Part shown: positions 52,036 through 62,128 of the stretch, one piece after another
Layout of the letters: each line of letters starts with the position of its first letter
Position numbering within the stretch: the stretch's first letter is position 1
DNA from: Conchocele bisecta
Taxonomy: Eukaryota > Mollusca > Bivalvia > Lucinida > Thyasiridae
Direction of reading: 5' to 3'
Assembly (NCBI GenBank): GCA_029237695.1
Contig: CM055273.1
Span: 57,215,968-57,279,967, forward strand
Length of the DNA stretch: 64,000 bases
Notes under the pieces: model-generated
The model's input: the letters and a program-made list of their open reading frames with translations, nothing else
The model's database searches: none
Told to the model about the DNA's origin: nothing
Made by a program: the position numbers and the translations under genes

Positions 52036-52375
52036 TAGAGAATAGTAGGTTAGTGCCGTGAATGGGGAAAAATATCCGGCAAGGCTCAATACTTTCTTTA
52101 TTTCTCATCAGAAGTATATGTTGTGACCACTCATTTGAACCGTCTCGCCGATATCTGGCAAGGCTCAGGAAACGGGATGGGCGAGGCTCTGCCGAGCACA
52201 TCCCGTTTCCGTGCCGCGCCAGATATTTTTTCCCATTCACGGCACTAACCTACTATTCTATTTATCCCGTCAACACTTACAAATGGCTGTAAAATGCAAA
52301 AATAGTATTGACTGGATATCAAAAATGTTTCACGGCACCGTGTTTCACGGCACATACGCACTGTGTTGACGGGAT
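52036..52375 (-). mobile_element. Family B element, copy 9
   Basis: TAGAGAATAGTAGG at the left (3' tip) to GTGTTGACGGGAT at the right (5' tip). The hairpin contains an insertion of ~75 bp at about 52082-52156 that ends with a repeat of ATATCTGGCAAGGCTCA. The 5' domain has the same internal deletion as copy 8. Confidence 0.9.
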
Positions 52376-52750
52376 AAAACTATTTTCCCCCGATCGGCAG
52401 TACATCCCATAATGCATTGAATGTGAGATATGCACGGGTGAACAGTCCGGTGTTTACACGGCAATTCAGCTTTGTTTTTTTTTTAATTTACATTAATTCA
52501 AAATAGACGGCTGTTTCTTAGCACATCGGGTTTTCTAGCATTGATACCGTCCATGATGTATTACGTGTTATGCTAACATGGACAGCTACACCATTTGATG
52601 GTATTCTATGAGATATCCACAAGTGCCAGGTGGTGATCAAGAATGCGTTAGAGTTGAGCAATTTCAAGTGCATGTATTGTTTGTTTATAACATGTGTCCA
52701 GAGCGTTATCCCAAGTACAAATGTGATACGAAAAGAGCGTTATCCCAAGT
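52376..52750. other. Non-coding stretch with GAGCGTTATCCCAAGT repeats
   Basis: GAGCGTTATCCCAAGT occurs at 52702, 52736 and 53136, so a short tandem here was split by the element at 52752. Nothing else recognised. Confidence 0.6.
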
Positions 52751-52751
52751 G

Positions 52752-53123
52752 CAGTCGAACCTCCCCGAACGGCCACCTCTCTGCAACAACACCCTCTCTG
52801 TAACAGCCGCTATTTTATATCCCAAAATGGATGATTTCCTCTGTATCTAACCCTTACACTGCTGAGCACGAACATTGTCGTCTGATGTTGCTTTTGCATT
52901 CTTTCTCAATAAAAACATGTTTTGACAGCACTTTAGAATCATTTCCATTGGAAATGATTCTAAAATGCTGCTAAAGCATGTATTTGATGAGATTTATGGA
53001 AGAAAATAAATAAACATCGGACGATACAATTTAATTCAGCATTAACCTCCCTACAGCAGTCACCTCTCTACAACAGCCAGTTTTACGTCTTCCCATGGAT
53101 GGCTGTTGTAGAGAGGTTGCACT
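52752..53123. mobile_element. C-related MITE with ACAACAGCC ends, split by H6
   Basis: CAGTCGAACCTCCCCGAACG, then CCTCTCTGCAACAAC repeats, and GGCTGTTGTAGAGAGGTTGC then ACTG at the right. It shares the CAGT and CCTCTCTA plan with family C but differs beyond it. H6 occupies the middle. Confidence 0.65.
52848..53045 (+). mobile_element. Family H MITE, copy 6
   Basis: CTAACCCTTACACTGCTGAG at the left, hairpin TTTAGAATCATTTCCATTGG with its mirror, AATTCAGCATTAA at the right. It lies between two halves of the C-related element. Confidence 0.8.
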
Positions 53124-53427
53124 GTACTACGAAAAGAGCGTTATCCCAAGTGCTACGAAACATTTCCCAGTTGTTGTTTCTGTATCGGATGGTTGGTGGT
53201 TAGGGGAATTATAATTACGTAATAATGTAGTATTCGGTTTCAGAAGAAAATGATTTATTTACTAATACAATGACCGGCATTGTCTACGAACGCGTTGGAA
53301 AATTGCAAATACCTTCAACTAAGCAGGATATCCATCCGTCTGTGTGTGAAATATTGGCTTTTCATTGTTGTAGAAGTAATCACAATGACCCTCACATAAA
53401 TAATTCCTTTTATTAGGCAATGGAAAT

Positions 53428-53843
53428 CAAGGTGCATGATCACGTGGTTACAACAACAACAACGTCGCCCACTCCAAAGTAAGTATTATTTGATATTTTC
53501 CTTAATATGCAACGGATTTTGATGAAATATGGCGCAGCAAACGCGTCTTCATGAGATGCATTTGGTGGTCCGATGAGTTTGGCACAGACTTATGTCGTTT
53601 TTGCAAAGAATCGATTTCCGTGTCGGAGAGACACGGAAATCGATTCTTCGCAAAAACGACAGAAGTTTGGGCGAAAATACAGAGACCAGCAAATGCAGCC
53701 GAACAAGACGCGTTTGCTGCGCGATTTTTCATCAAAATGCGTTACGTAATATGGACAATATAAAAGAATACGTACTTTGAATCAGATGGATTCTGGAAGT
53801 TTCAGTACTTGTTGTTGTTAGTACCACGTGATCATACACCTTG
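53428..53843 (+). mobile_element. Family E MITE, copy 5
   Basis: CAAGGTGCATGATCACGTGG to CCACGTGATCATACACCTTG. GAAAT lies directly outside both ends (53423-53427 and 53844-53848). The central hairpin AATCGATTTCCGTGTCGGAG is intact. Confidence 0.95.
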
Positions 53844-53848
53844 GAAAT

Positions 53849-54534
53849 GATGCACATTGCAGAATGGGGGATAGATAAGTGTTACATATAATATTCCAAC
53901 AACACGTTCTTAGACAATACCGGTCAGTGTATTAGTAATCATTTTCTTATGAAAACGAATACTACACTATTACGTAATTATAAAGTACTGAATGCTAAAC
54001 ATGTCAAGATTTGTTTGCGATCGGCATACACGTCGTTCAGATCAGTCGACAAAAACGCCTATGGATTCGTTTCAATTCCGGAAGTACATCACGATCCCTC
54101 AATTGCCAGCCAATGAAATAAAGCACGTATTAATGTATCGGTCAGTACGACAAAACAGATGTTTCTGACCAATATTTGTAATTAGCAACACAGTAAAATA
54201 TGCCCTGTCTATCTGAATGTACGCACCATGTTACCAGTTTCATTGCGCTAAGGCAGTAAACGCTCTTTTATGAGCGTCTATTTGCGGCAGATGATGCCGT
54301 CTGCTATCAAACGATTGGTTCCCGATTCTCGCAGCGCCATCGGCGGTCGTCGTAATCGCCCGCCAATCCAGCAGTAATGAAAAATGTCATTCAGTTTACT
54401 CGTTAATGTGGTATCGGTGGGTATACTGTATAGTACGTCATGCGCACCTGCATTTTAGACCCGCTCCCAGCGACATTTTCTTAATATCCAATCCATCCAT
54501 GAAATACCCGTCATGCTTCTAAAATAAAAATATG
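53849..54534. other. Non-coding stretch, nothing recognised
   Basis: No family match and no supported gene. Confidence 0.45.
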
Positions 54535-54769
54535 TAGAGAATAGTAGGTTATTGCCGTGAATGGGAAAAAATATCTGGCAAGGCTTAGGAAACGGGATGG
54601 GCGAGGCTCTGCCGAGCACATCCCGTTTCCGTGCCGCGCCAGATATTTCTTCCCATTCACGGCACTAACCCACTATTCTATTTATCCCGTCAACACCTAC
54701 AAATGGCTTTACAATGCAAAACAAAATAACCCCAGCCACCGCACATATTCATACGCAGTGATTAGGTCG
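54535..54769 (-). mobile_element. Family B element, copy 10, 5' end lost
   Basis: TAGAGAATAGTAGG tip, complete hairpin, ATCCCGTCAACACC near 54685, then the 5' domain to GTGATTAGGTCG, where it stops. An I-type right end (TTTCTCCAGTCACATG) follows at 54821. Confidence 0.85.
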
Positions 54770-55020
54770 AATAGTTTGCTATTTGATCAGAAGCTACACT
54801 CGTCAAAAGTCCTTTAAGCCTAATTTCTCCAGTCACATGTAATATTCTACAGTGTTCGACATGTCGACTGTTCTCGTCAATATTCAGCATTCATTCGTCA
54901 CCTTTAGATCACGTTCGACAGTATTCGTAAACAAAACGAATATGGATCGACAATTACTCGGTAATTTCCGTAAGGACAACATTTAAATATTGCAGTTTGA
55001 ACATCTATCGGGAAAGTTCA

Positions 55021-55255
55021 GGGGGCCGTTTCACTAAACTTCGTACCACTAAAAAGTGCAAAATTATGATAGTCTGTAAATTTCACATTAACAATGTTTT
55101 CTTGTAAACAATTATTGGATTTACATTTATTGAGCATAGGCTGCATATGCAGCCTATGCTCAATAAATGTAAATCCACCAATTGAAATTTCCAGACGATC
55201 CTAAATTTGCACTTACGAACATTTTAGTCTTACGAAGTTTAGTGAAACGGGCCCC
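55021..55255 (-). mobile_element. Family D MITE, copy 4
   Basis: GGGGGCCGTTTCACTAAACT to AGTTTAGTGAAACGGGCCCC; central hairpin near 55116-55177. Confidence 0.9.
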
Positions 55256-55535
55256 TGATGTCTGGGCTGGAGTAATTGGTTTAGCCAATTTTAGTCATTT
55301 GTTTCTATCAGTGAAATCACAAATCAGGTGTCTTCCAATTGATCCTGTCTGCTATGTTCTTGTTCGCAGCTGTAATTGGACAAATTGCACCCGTGATACC
55401 AAATTGTGTCCATATAAAACTTATGCGTCGGTTGGTAACGCTCATTTTAAATTTGTTTTCGTTTTCACGAGCCAATATGCAATTCTAATTGAAACAAACA
55501 GGCATCACGTGTTGGTGGATGCAAAGCAAGGTTAA
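55256..55535 (+). other. Open frame of unknown status, Cys-containing
   Basis: From the D4 right end an uninterrupted frame runs 93 codons to a stop at 55533-55535. It contains CLPIDPVCYVLVRSCNWTNC and a later HFKFVFVFTSQYAILIE stretch, with five Cys and a strand-like hydrophobic pattern. I recognise no family. It may be an exon fragment, a decayed transposase piece or chance. The part upstream of 55256 is D-element sequence and cannot be its true start. Confidence 0.2.
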
Positions 55536-55589
55536 TCACTTGGATCGTGCTTATAACATTTCACCGTGCTCAGAAATAATTATAAACCA

Positions 55590-55634
55590 TTAACCCTTTC
55601 ACCCCTATGTAACTGGAATGGACTGTGAACTATA
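55590..55634 (+). mobile_element. Family F left-end fragment
   Basis: TTAACCCTTTCACCCCTATG then TAACTGGAATGGACTGTGA matches the left 45 bp of F; the rest is absent. Confidence 0.7.
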
Positions 55635-55722
55635 TTCCGCATTTGCTGTGCACATTTTGTGAACTGTCGACAACATTTACGGAAAATATCGTAAATGTTG
55701 TAAATATCTTTCATGATGTACC

Positions 55723-56144
55723 CAAGGTGCATGATCACGTGGTTACAACAACAACAACAACGTCGCCCACTCCAAAGTAAGTATTATTTGATATTTTCCT
55801 TAATATTCAACGGATTTTGATGAAATATGGCACAGCAAACCCGTCTTCAAAAAGCTACATTTGGTGGTCCATGGAGTTCGGCACAGACTCATGTCATTTT
55901 TGCGAAGAATCGATTTCCGTGTTGGTAGACACGGAAATCGATTCTTCGCAAAAAACGACAGAAGTTTGGCTAAAATACAGAGACCACCAAATATAGCTTA
56001 ACGAGACGCGTTTGATGCGCCATATTTCATCAAAATCCGTTACGTAATAAGGGCAATATAAAAGAATACGTACTTTGAATTTGATGGATTCTGGAAGTTT
56101 CAGTACTTGTTGTTGTTGTTAGTATCACGTGATCATAAACCTTG
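55723..56144 (+). mobile_element. Family E MITE, copy 6
   Basis: CAAGGTGCATGATCACGTGG to ATCACGTGATCATAAACCTTG-type end. Flanks GTACC and ATACC match at 4 of 5 positions. Central hairpin near 55907-55952. Confidence 0.9.
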
Positions 56145-56437
56145 ATACCGCACATTTTCTTAGGTACAACATAACATGGCTTGTCACAAATGAGTCAAAT
56201 TCGTCGTCCTGTGTACTATTGCTGTGTTCACGTTCTCGTCTGAAATTGGCAGAATTCCCCTCACAAATTGGCTCTCCACAACGACGGGTGCACGGGACAG
56301 GCCGGCGCTGCCAATTATGTCAACCTTTCCTGTAATCACTGTCAGTTTATTGACAACGTGACCAATCGTCGTGGACATACATAGAATGTCGATTATATGT
56401 TCGAGATGCGAAAGCTAGAAGATATGCATTCGTACAT
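56145..56437. other. Non-coding stretch, nothing recognised
   Basis: CTTAGGTACAACATAACATG near 56158 resembles a family L end. No other match. Confidence 0.4.
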
Positions 56438-56523
56438 TGGGGTCAGCGTGTAAGTGCACACACGAACGAACACGACAGGTACCTGTCGTGTTCGTTCATG
56501 TGTGCACTTACACGCTGACCCCA
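56438..56523. repeat. 86-bp near-perfect palindrome
   Basis: TGGGGTCAGCGTGTAAGTGC with ACACACGAACG and CACGACAGG faces its complement around GGTACC, with about one mismatch. Single copy here. Confidence 0.9.
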
Positions 56524-57277
56524 CTGTAAGTTGGTAAGAGAAACACAGGTATATTATTATATACGGATTCTCGTTTCCCATTGAAACACAATGGAACGCA
56601 AACCGTCAATATTTTTCCATATTGACGTCTCGTGAGTTCATATTTGTCAGTGCCGGAACTACTTTTCACCTCGTAAAATAATTCCTTCTAAGCCATCACT
56701 AATTTGTTTATTTAGTTATTGTTTGTGTAGTTTTGAGGCACATATACATTATGAGTGACGTACGTATATAATAAAAAGGTTATTTGATTTGTATGTGGAT
56801 ATATGCCACTCGTTCCGAAGCGCAACGATATTGCGCTCCTGTGCAACTCGAGCATATATCCAGATACAATTTCAAATCAAATAATCTATACATATTATAT
56901 TAAAATGGACGCTAAAATTTAGAATGGTGAAAGTTTTACCAAACCTCCGTTTAACCAATGAACATACACATCACTGAAGATACTATTTCTATATTGTTGC
57001 GGCTATAACAATTGACTATTTGAAAAGATGGCCACCAAAATGAGAACGTATAGTCCATTGCGTGAAACAGTACATATAACACATAACAAGACAAGACGAG
57101 TGCGTCAATACAATATACAATGATGCGGGGTGGGGGGGGGGGGGGGGGGGTATTGGTCCCTTCCATATGCAGAAAAAGAAAATTAGAAATGAGTTCAGCA
57201 TGGCCTATATGGAATATATTTAATGGCATATGTTTAATTTCCTATGTCCATATGGAAAACGATATGAGTGGATACCT
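56524..57277. other. Non-coding stretch with poly-G run
   Basis: Inverted words TTATTTGATTTGTATGTGGA and TCCAGATACAATTTCAAATC near 56779-56881 suggest a decayed MITE. A run of nineteen G lies at 57132-57150. GATGGCCACCAAAATG near 57026 resembles words at 17292. No gene. Confidence 0.5.
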
Positions 57278-57520
57278 GGGGGCCATTTCACTAAACTTCA
57301 CTCGACTAAAATGTTCGTAAGTGCAAATTTAGGATCGTCAGGAAAGTTCAATTGATGGATTTACATTTATTGAGCATAGGCTGCATATGCAGCCTATGCT
57401 CGATAAATGTGAATCCAATACTTGATTACAAGAAAATATTGTTAATGTGAAATTTACAGACTATCATAATTTTGCACTTACGAACATTTTAGTTGTACGA
57501 AGTTTAGTGAAACGGTCCCC
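57278..57520 (+). mobile_element. Family D MITE, copy 5
   Basis: GGGGGCCATTTCACTAAACT to AGTTTAGTGAAACGGTCCCC; central hairpin near 57356-57416. Confidence 0.9.
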
Positions 57521-57591
57521 AGCTTTCGAAGAAGTGCATAGTTGTTTTAGTGAGGCATTCAAGATGGGTTATCGAATGTCGTTAACCCTTA

Positions 57592-57769
57592 CATTGCTGA
57601 ATTTGTCGTTTGCTGTTTATTTTCCATTTTTCATATTGAAAACATGCACATGCACGGACATGCATCCAATGGAAACGATTCTAAAATGATGGCAAGCCAT
57701 GTTTTTATTTAGAGAAAATACAAAGTAAGAAATAACAGCAGACGACAATTACTGTGAATATCTTCCAAT
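57592..57769 (+). mobile_element. Family H MITE, copy 7
   Basis: TTAACCCTTACATTGCTGAA at the left, CAGCAGACGACAATTACTG at the right. The left arm of the hairpin is mostly deleted. It lies immediately before copy 8. Confidence 0.8.
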
Positions 57770-57977
57770 TTAACCCTTAGAATGCGGGAACCGAAAATAG
57801 TCGTCTGCTGATAATTCATATTTTGTCTTTTCTCTCAGTAAAAAACATGGTTTGGCAGCATTTTAGTATCATTTCCATTGGAAATGATTCTAAAGTGCTG
57901 CCAAACCAAGTTTTTGATGAGAAAAATAAAAAACATTCAGCAGCCGACACAAATTACTCCAGCATTGTAAGGGTTAA
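57770..57977 (+). mobile_element. Family H MITE, copy 8, complete
   Basis: TTAACCCTTAGAATGCGGG to CAGCATTGTAAGGGTTAA, TTAA at both ends. Hairpin CATTTCCATTGGAAATG, subterminal AATAGTCGTCTGCTG facing CAGCAGCCGACAC. Confidence 0.9.
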
Positions 57978-59229
57978 CACACACCGAGGTCACTAGCGTG
58001 TCCAGTTTATAGATGTTCCACTGCATACATAATCATAATTCAACGTACGTCCTGCTAGGATAATTCAAATATCCAGCGATTAGCACGATTGCCTTCGTTG
58101 TAACCTGGATTATTAGGATTCCATCAGAGAAATAATGAGAAATTTGACGTTCTGGTGACCAGTATAGATCCTGACCACGTGTCACAGACACGCATGACTA
58201 TAAATACATTCTAAGGTGTGAGTTACATGCAAAATCGCAAAGCAACTAGAACATGCACAACGGGTGTTGATAAACTGGCCAACTAGTGGATACAGGATAT
58301 AATTATGTTGATCCGTGCGTATTTTTGGAAGGAAGTACCTCTTTCAGTACTTCGTGAACCCCGTTGGAATTGTCTCTATCAGAGGGAGAATTTAGATGCA
58401 ATTAGCTACAGGTTCACACTTGGGTGACACGGTTTAAAAGGGACCATATGTAGCCCTTACAACACGTGTAATCCATACTCCCCTCGCGAATCAAATTAGT
58501 AGACTTATGATTGAATTACGTTGCTAATGGTGCTAGGGATACGCCAGTGGCTGGATACCGAACAACGTAGCTCCAGATCAGACTGCGCGAATATTCGCAT
58601 AAATCGTGAGTTCCCTTTTATCGTCCATTTCGCGTTGTGCCGCGGGTTCATGGCCGCCTTTAATATCCCTGAGATTGAGTGAAAGCATCCTTGTCGCATT
58701 CTGTTCTTTTTGTCCACTTGTAACCTAAATATTAGGCTACATCATGAATCACAAATACGACCCTGGTGTGAATTTTCTCCCCACAAAAAAGTGGAATTAT
58801 TGTTTTGCCACCTTTGTTTTGGTTTTAGTTTGTCAATGCTTGACAACAATGATGATAAGTTTTTTTCATTGAGATTGGGACAAGTTACACAGCACCGCTT
58901 TGTTTTAGGGCGTATTGCAGTGAGAAAGTGTCATGTGATCAGAGTCGCGTAACGAATAACAATTGAGTGGTGTTAATGTAGAAATCATTGTCTCTGGAAG
59001 CTTGAACAGCGCGTGCATGTCTAATCTCGAGGGCACAATTAGTAATTTCAAGCCAAATGCACTATCACAAACTCCAGTGCCGGGCTCTGGGCTCGATCCC
59101 GCGGAGCCGTAAAATAAACAGGTCTGGCGGCCTCATGTACATTTTTTGTGACAAGGATGATACTGGAGCGACACCCATTTTCCATTTTCAACAGACATGA
59201 ACATTCTCATACTTGTATCGCCAATAACA
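57978..59229. other. Non-coding stretch, nothing recognised
   Basis: A lone decayed C terminus (GTGTCCAGTTTATAGATGTT) lies at 57999-58023. GGGCTCGATCCCG near 59090 resembles a tRNA B-box without an A-box. The 80-codon frame at 58710-58952 has no recognised domain. Confidence 0.45.
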
Positions 59230-59234
59230 TTGAT

Positions 59235-59591
59235 CAAGGTGTATGATCACGTGGTACTAACAACAACAACAACAACAACAAGTACCGATTCAAAGTACGT
59301 ATTATTTTATAGTGTCCTTATTACGTAACGGATTTTGATGAAATATGGCGCATCAAACGCGTCTTGTTAAGCTGCATTTGGTGGTCTCTGTATTTTCGCA
59401 CAAACTTCTGTCGTTTTTGCGAAGAATCGATTTCCGTGTCTCTGACTAGACCACCAAATGCAGCTCATGAAGACGCGTTTGCTGCGCTATATTTCATCAA
59501 AATCCGTTGCATATTAAGGAAAATATCAAAGAATACTTACTTTGGAGTGGGCGACGTTGTTGTTGTTGTAACCACGTGATCATGCATCTTG
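59235..59591 (-). mobile_element. Family E MITE, copy 7
   Basis: CAAGGTGTATGATCACGTGG to CCACGTGATCATGCATCTTG. TTGAT flanks both ends (59230-59234 and 59592-59596). Unbroken ATATTAAGGAAAATATC near 59513 is the empty-site reference for F4 in E4. Confidence 0.95.
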
Positions 59592-59792
59592 TTGATGTGT
59601 CGATTTATGAACCATGCTGTTTACTAGTTACCCTATTATGCCAAAGAGTTCTGCTCATATACGTAGGTGAGCTGTAAGTAGCTTGGAACTATGATATAAA
59701 CACATTAAGTCGGACTTTACACGAGCATAACAACTCGGAGAACATGGTCATTGGGACTAGATTGCACATCAAATGACAACGATCTGAGAACT

Positions 59793-60127
59793 GGGGGCCG
59801 TTTCACTAAACTTCGTACGACTAAACTGTTCGTAAGTGCAACTTTAGGATCGTCTGGAAATTTCAATTGATGGATTTACATTTATTGAACATAGGCTGCA
59901 CATAATTATGCTCAATAAATGTAAATCTAATAATTGTTTACAAGCAAACAGTGTTAATGTGAAATTTTCCATTTACGAACATTTTATTAGTAGTCATGCG
60001 AAGCTTAGTGAAATGCACATGCAGCCTATGCTCAATACATGTAAATCCATCAATTGAACTTTCCAGGCGATCATAAATTTGCACTTACGAACATGTTAGT
60101 CGTACGAAGTTTAGTGAAACGGGCCCC
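59793..60127 (+). mobile_element. Family D MITE, copy 6, rearranged
   Basis: GGGGGCCGTTTCACTAAACT to AGTTTAGTGAAACGGGCCCC, but about 90 bp longer than the others. After a first right arm ending AAGCTTAGTGAAATGCACAT at about 60019, a second, inverted arm follows (CAGCCTATGCTCAATACATG, then CTTACGAACATGTTAGTCG). Confidence 0.85.
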
Positions 60128-60390
60128 TCATCTTTACCTCACTTATGAACAGTATAGCTCCTGATTAATCAGAGTATTCATGCAACCGGTATTACGACAT
60201 GGTCCACATGCTGATAATGAGGCACCTTACTATAATAGTCCGGCTACCAAAAGCGGATTTTGGCCTCTTATTTGCATATGTATTACGGTAGCGTATTATA
60301 ATTTTTAAAACACCGTATTATTGTCCTGCGAAAACTTATTATAAGCAATGCACTGGACAAACACACCCGAATCACAATAAGGGCAACTGA
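60128..60390. other. Short unassigned stretch
   Basis: No family match. Ends at a C-like terminal repeat. Confidence 0.4.
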
Positions 60391-60590
60391 GTGTCCAGCT
60401 TAGAGAGGTTTCTAACAATGTGAAAGTTTATTATATGCAATAAATTAGCCTTATGCACCGGAAATACATTGAGGTTATTCTGCGTCAGGGGCGAGCCCCA
60501 TGTAGTGGCGCGAGTACGCTAGGCGTACTCGCGCCACTACATGGGGCTCGCCCCTGACGCCTGGTGTCCGGCTTATGTGGGTTCACCCGA
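60391..60590. mobile_element. C-like element with GC-rich palindrome
   Basis: GTGTCCAGCTTAGAGAGGTT at the left and GGTGTCCGGCTTATGTGGGT at the right are C-type repeats in the same orientation. Between them, a 79-bp palindrome at 60482-60560 has 38-bp perfect arms (GCGTCAGGGGCGAGCCCCAT...) around TAG. Confidence 0.6.
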
Positions 60591-60666
60591 GAAGACGTCT
60601 CCGATACTTGAATACCGTTACGGTACGTGTAACGTTAGTGCGATGGCTCGCTTTGACAGAACTAGT

Positions 60667-60897
60667 ATGAGACACGTCATGTGATTTTGTACCTTCGGAC
60701 ATCTGCGTAATTTCATTAAATACGTTTACAAAATTTACTATAGTTTTCATAAATAAAGTCAAATGTTAACAAAATTTTCAAAGTACATGCGGAATTATAC
60801 TTTTGACGGCATTTACGGAATATTTTGTAAATTTTGTAAACGTATTTCATTAATTACGCAGATTTCAGATGGTACAAAATTACATGGCGTATCTCAT
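60667..60897. mobile_element. Family L MITE, copy 4
   Basis: GAGACACGTCATGTGATTTT to AAAATTACATGGCGTATCTC, with GTACCTTCGGACATCTGCG mirrored. Core near 60775-60800. The I copy begins right at its end. Confidence 0.85.
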
Positions 60898-61120
60898 ATG
60901 TGACTGTGACTGGTAAAATGGGGCTTATGGGATTTACGACCATTATAGCTGCACCCTGATAACGTTCTATATTGCTTGTTACAAGCATGACGGGTCTTTC
61001 GTGGATGTAATGGTGAACAGTGCATATCTTGATCAGACTGTGCGGATGCACAGGCTGATCTGGATATACACTGGTCACAAAACCCCATAAGCCCCAGTTC
61101 TTCAGTCACAGCCACGTATA
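60897..61120. mobile_element. Family I MITE, copy 5
   Basis: ATGTGACTGTGACTGG then AAATGGGGCTTATGGG; at the right CCCCATAAGCCCCAGTTC then AGTCACAGCCACGTAT. Inner hairpin GATCAGACTGTGCGGATGCA. Confidence 0.85.
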
Positions 61121-61636
61121 ATGTCATGATCGGTTCAGTATCCGTGTGGTACACGCTGATAACAATTGAGTACGGCAAAATAAACAATTGGCCCTTATCT
61201 GTCACCGATATTGATTTCGAAAAACAATGCAATATCAGCCGTAAATAAAATTCAGGGATCGTGTGGAATTAAATTCCGCATGAGCTCTACGTTTTTTTCT
61301 GTCAATTTGTCATCATATTTACGGAATTTATGACAGATTTTCGAAATAAGTATGGACGAAAAACGACGACTGGACAATAAAGAGAATTCAAGAACCGGGT
61401 ACATTAAAGAAGTCAGTCGGCAGATAATTGAATGCAGTATTAAAAGTTATTTTCCAATCAATCAATATTGTTTTTATAATAACACATTAAAACAATAACA
61501 TTAAACACATTAAAAAAAATTCTGGTGCAAACTATTTTGCTTGGCGAAAAATGTATCTCCTTTCCGAAGCTCGGCAACATTTTCTCTTTTAAATTACGCA
61601 CGAAAATATAAGTTATGCAATTTGGTCACGTGACGA
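61121..61636. other. Non-coding stretch with an L-type core fragment
   Basis: GGAATTAAATTCCGCATGAG at 61265-61284 and TTACGGAATTTATGACAG near 61318 match the L core. Nothing else recognised. Confidence 0.45.
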
Positions 61637-61760
61637 GTACCTGCGCCTGCGACTGCAGGCCCTGCGCCTGCGACTGCAGGCCCTGCGCCTGCAGGCCCTG
61701 CGCTTGCGCCCTACGCCCTGCGCCTGCGCATGCGCCTTCGCCTGCGCCTGCGCCTGCGCC
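61637..61760. repeat. GC-rich CTGCGCCTGCGA tandem
   Basis: Irregular units of CCTGCGCCTGCGACTGCAGG and CGCCTGCG; the units contain CTGCAG and TGCGCA dyads. The open frame over it is low complexity. Confidence 0.9.
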
Positions 61761-62128
61761 AATCACCCCCCCCCCTCGCCCCACCCGCATTTATTTACAT
61801 GAGCAAACATGCGTTTACTTCCGTTATACAAATTAGCCGCGTACCAACTGACAGTAGGGTTGTCGGAGTTTTTTCAATTTGTTTGATTTTTATGGAGTGT
61901 TTGGTATCAAATTAAAAATGTTCTGAAGATTTTGAATGTACAGATTCTTTCCTTCCTTTTTAATGTTTAGCATGGAGTGTTTGGTATCAAATTAAAGGTA
62001 TTGAAAAATGCAGAACAATAGAAGTCGTTTCATCAAGATATCTTGGTTAGTCCCGGATATAGATGGGTTCACAGCAAACACTAGAAATAGATTCGGATTC
62101 TCCGCAGGGTGAAAATGTACTGGCGAAA
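61761..62128. other. Non-coding stretch, nothing recognised
   Basis: ATGGAGTGTTTGGTATCAAA with TTAAA is repeated at 61892 and 61974. No family match or gene. Confidence 0.5.

Noticed and set aside
57120..57201. Poly-G and proline-rich open frames
   Set aside because: The frames are driven by a nineteen-G homopolymer; no gene structure around it.
59080..59110. GGGCTCGATCCCG as a tRNA B-box
   Set aside because: No A-box or stems at proper distance; most likely chance.
61615..61915. Cysteine- and alanine/proline-rich open frames
   Set aside because: Low-complexity translation of the GC-rich tandem at 61637-61760.
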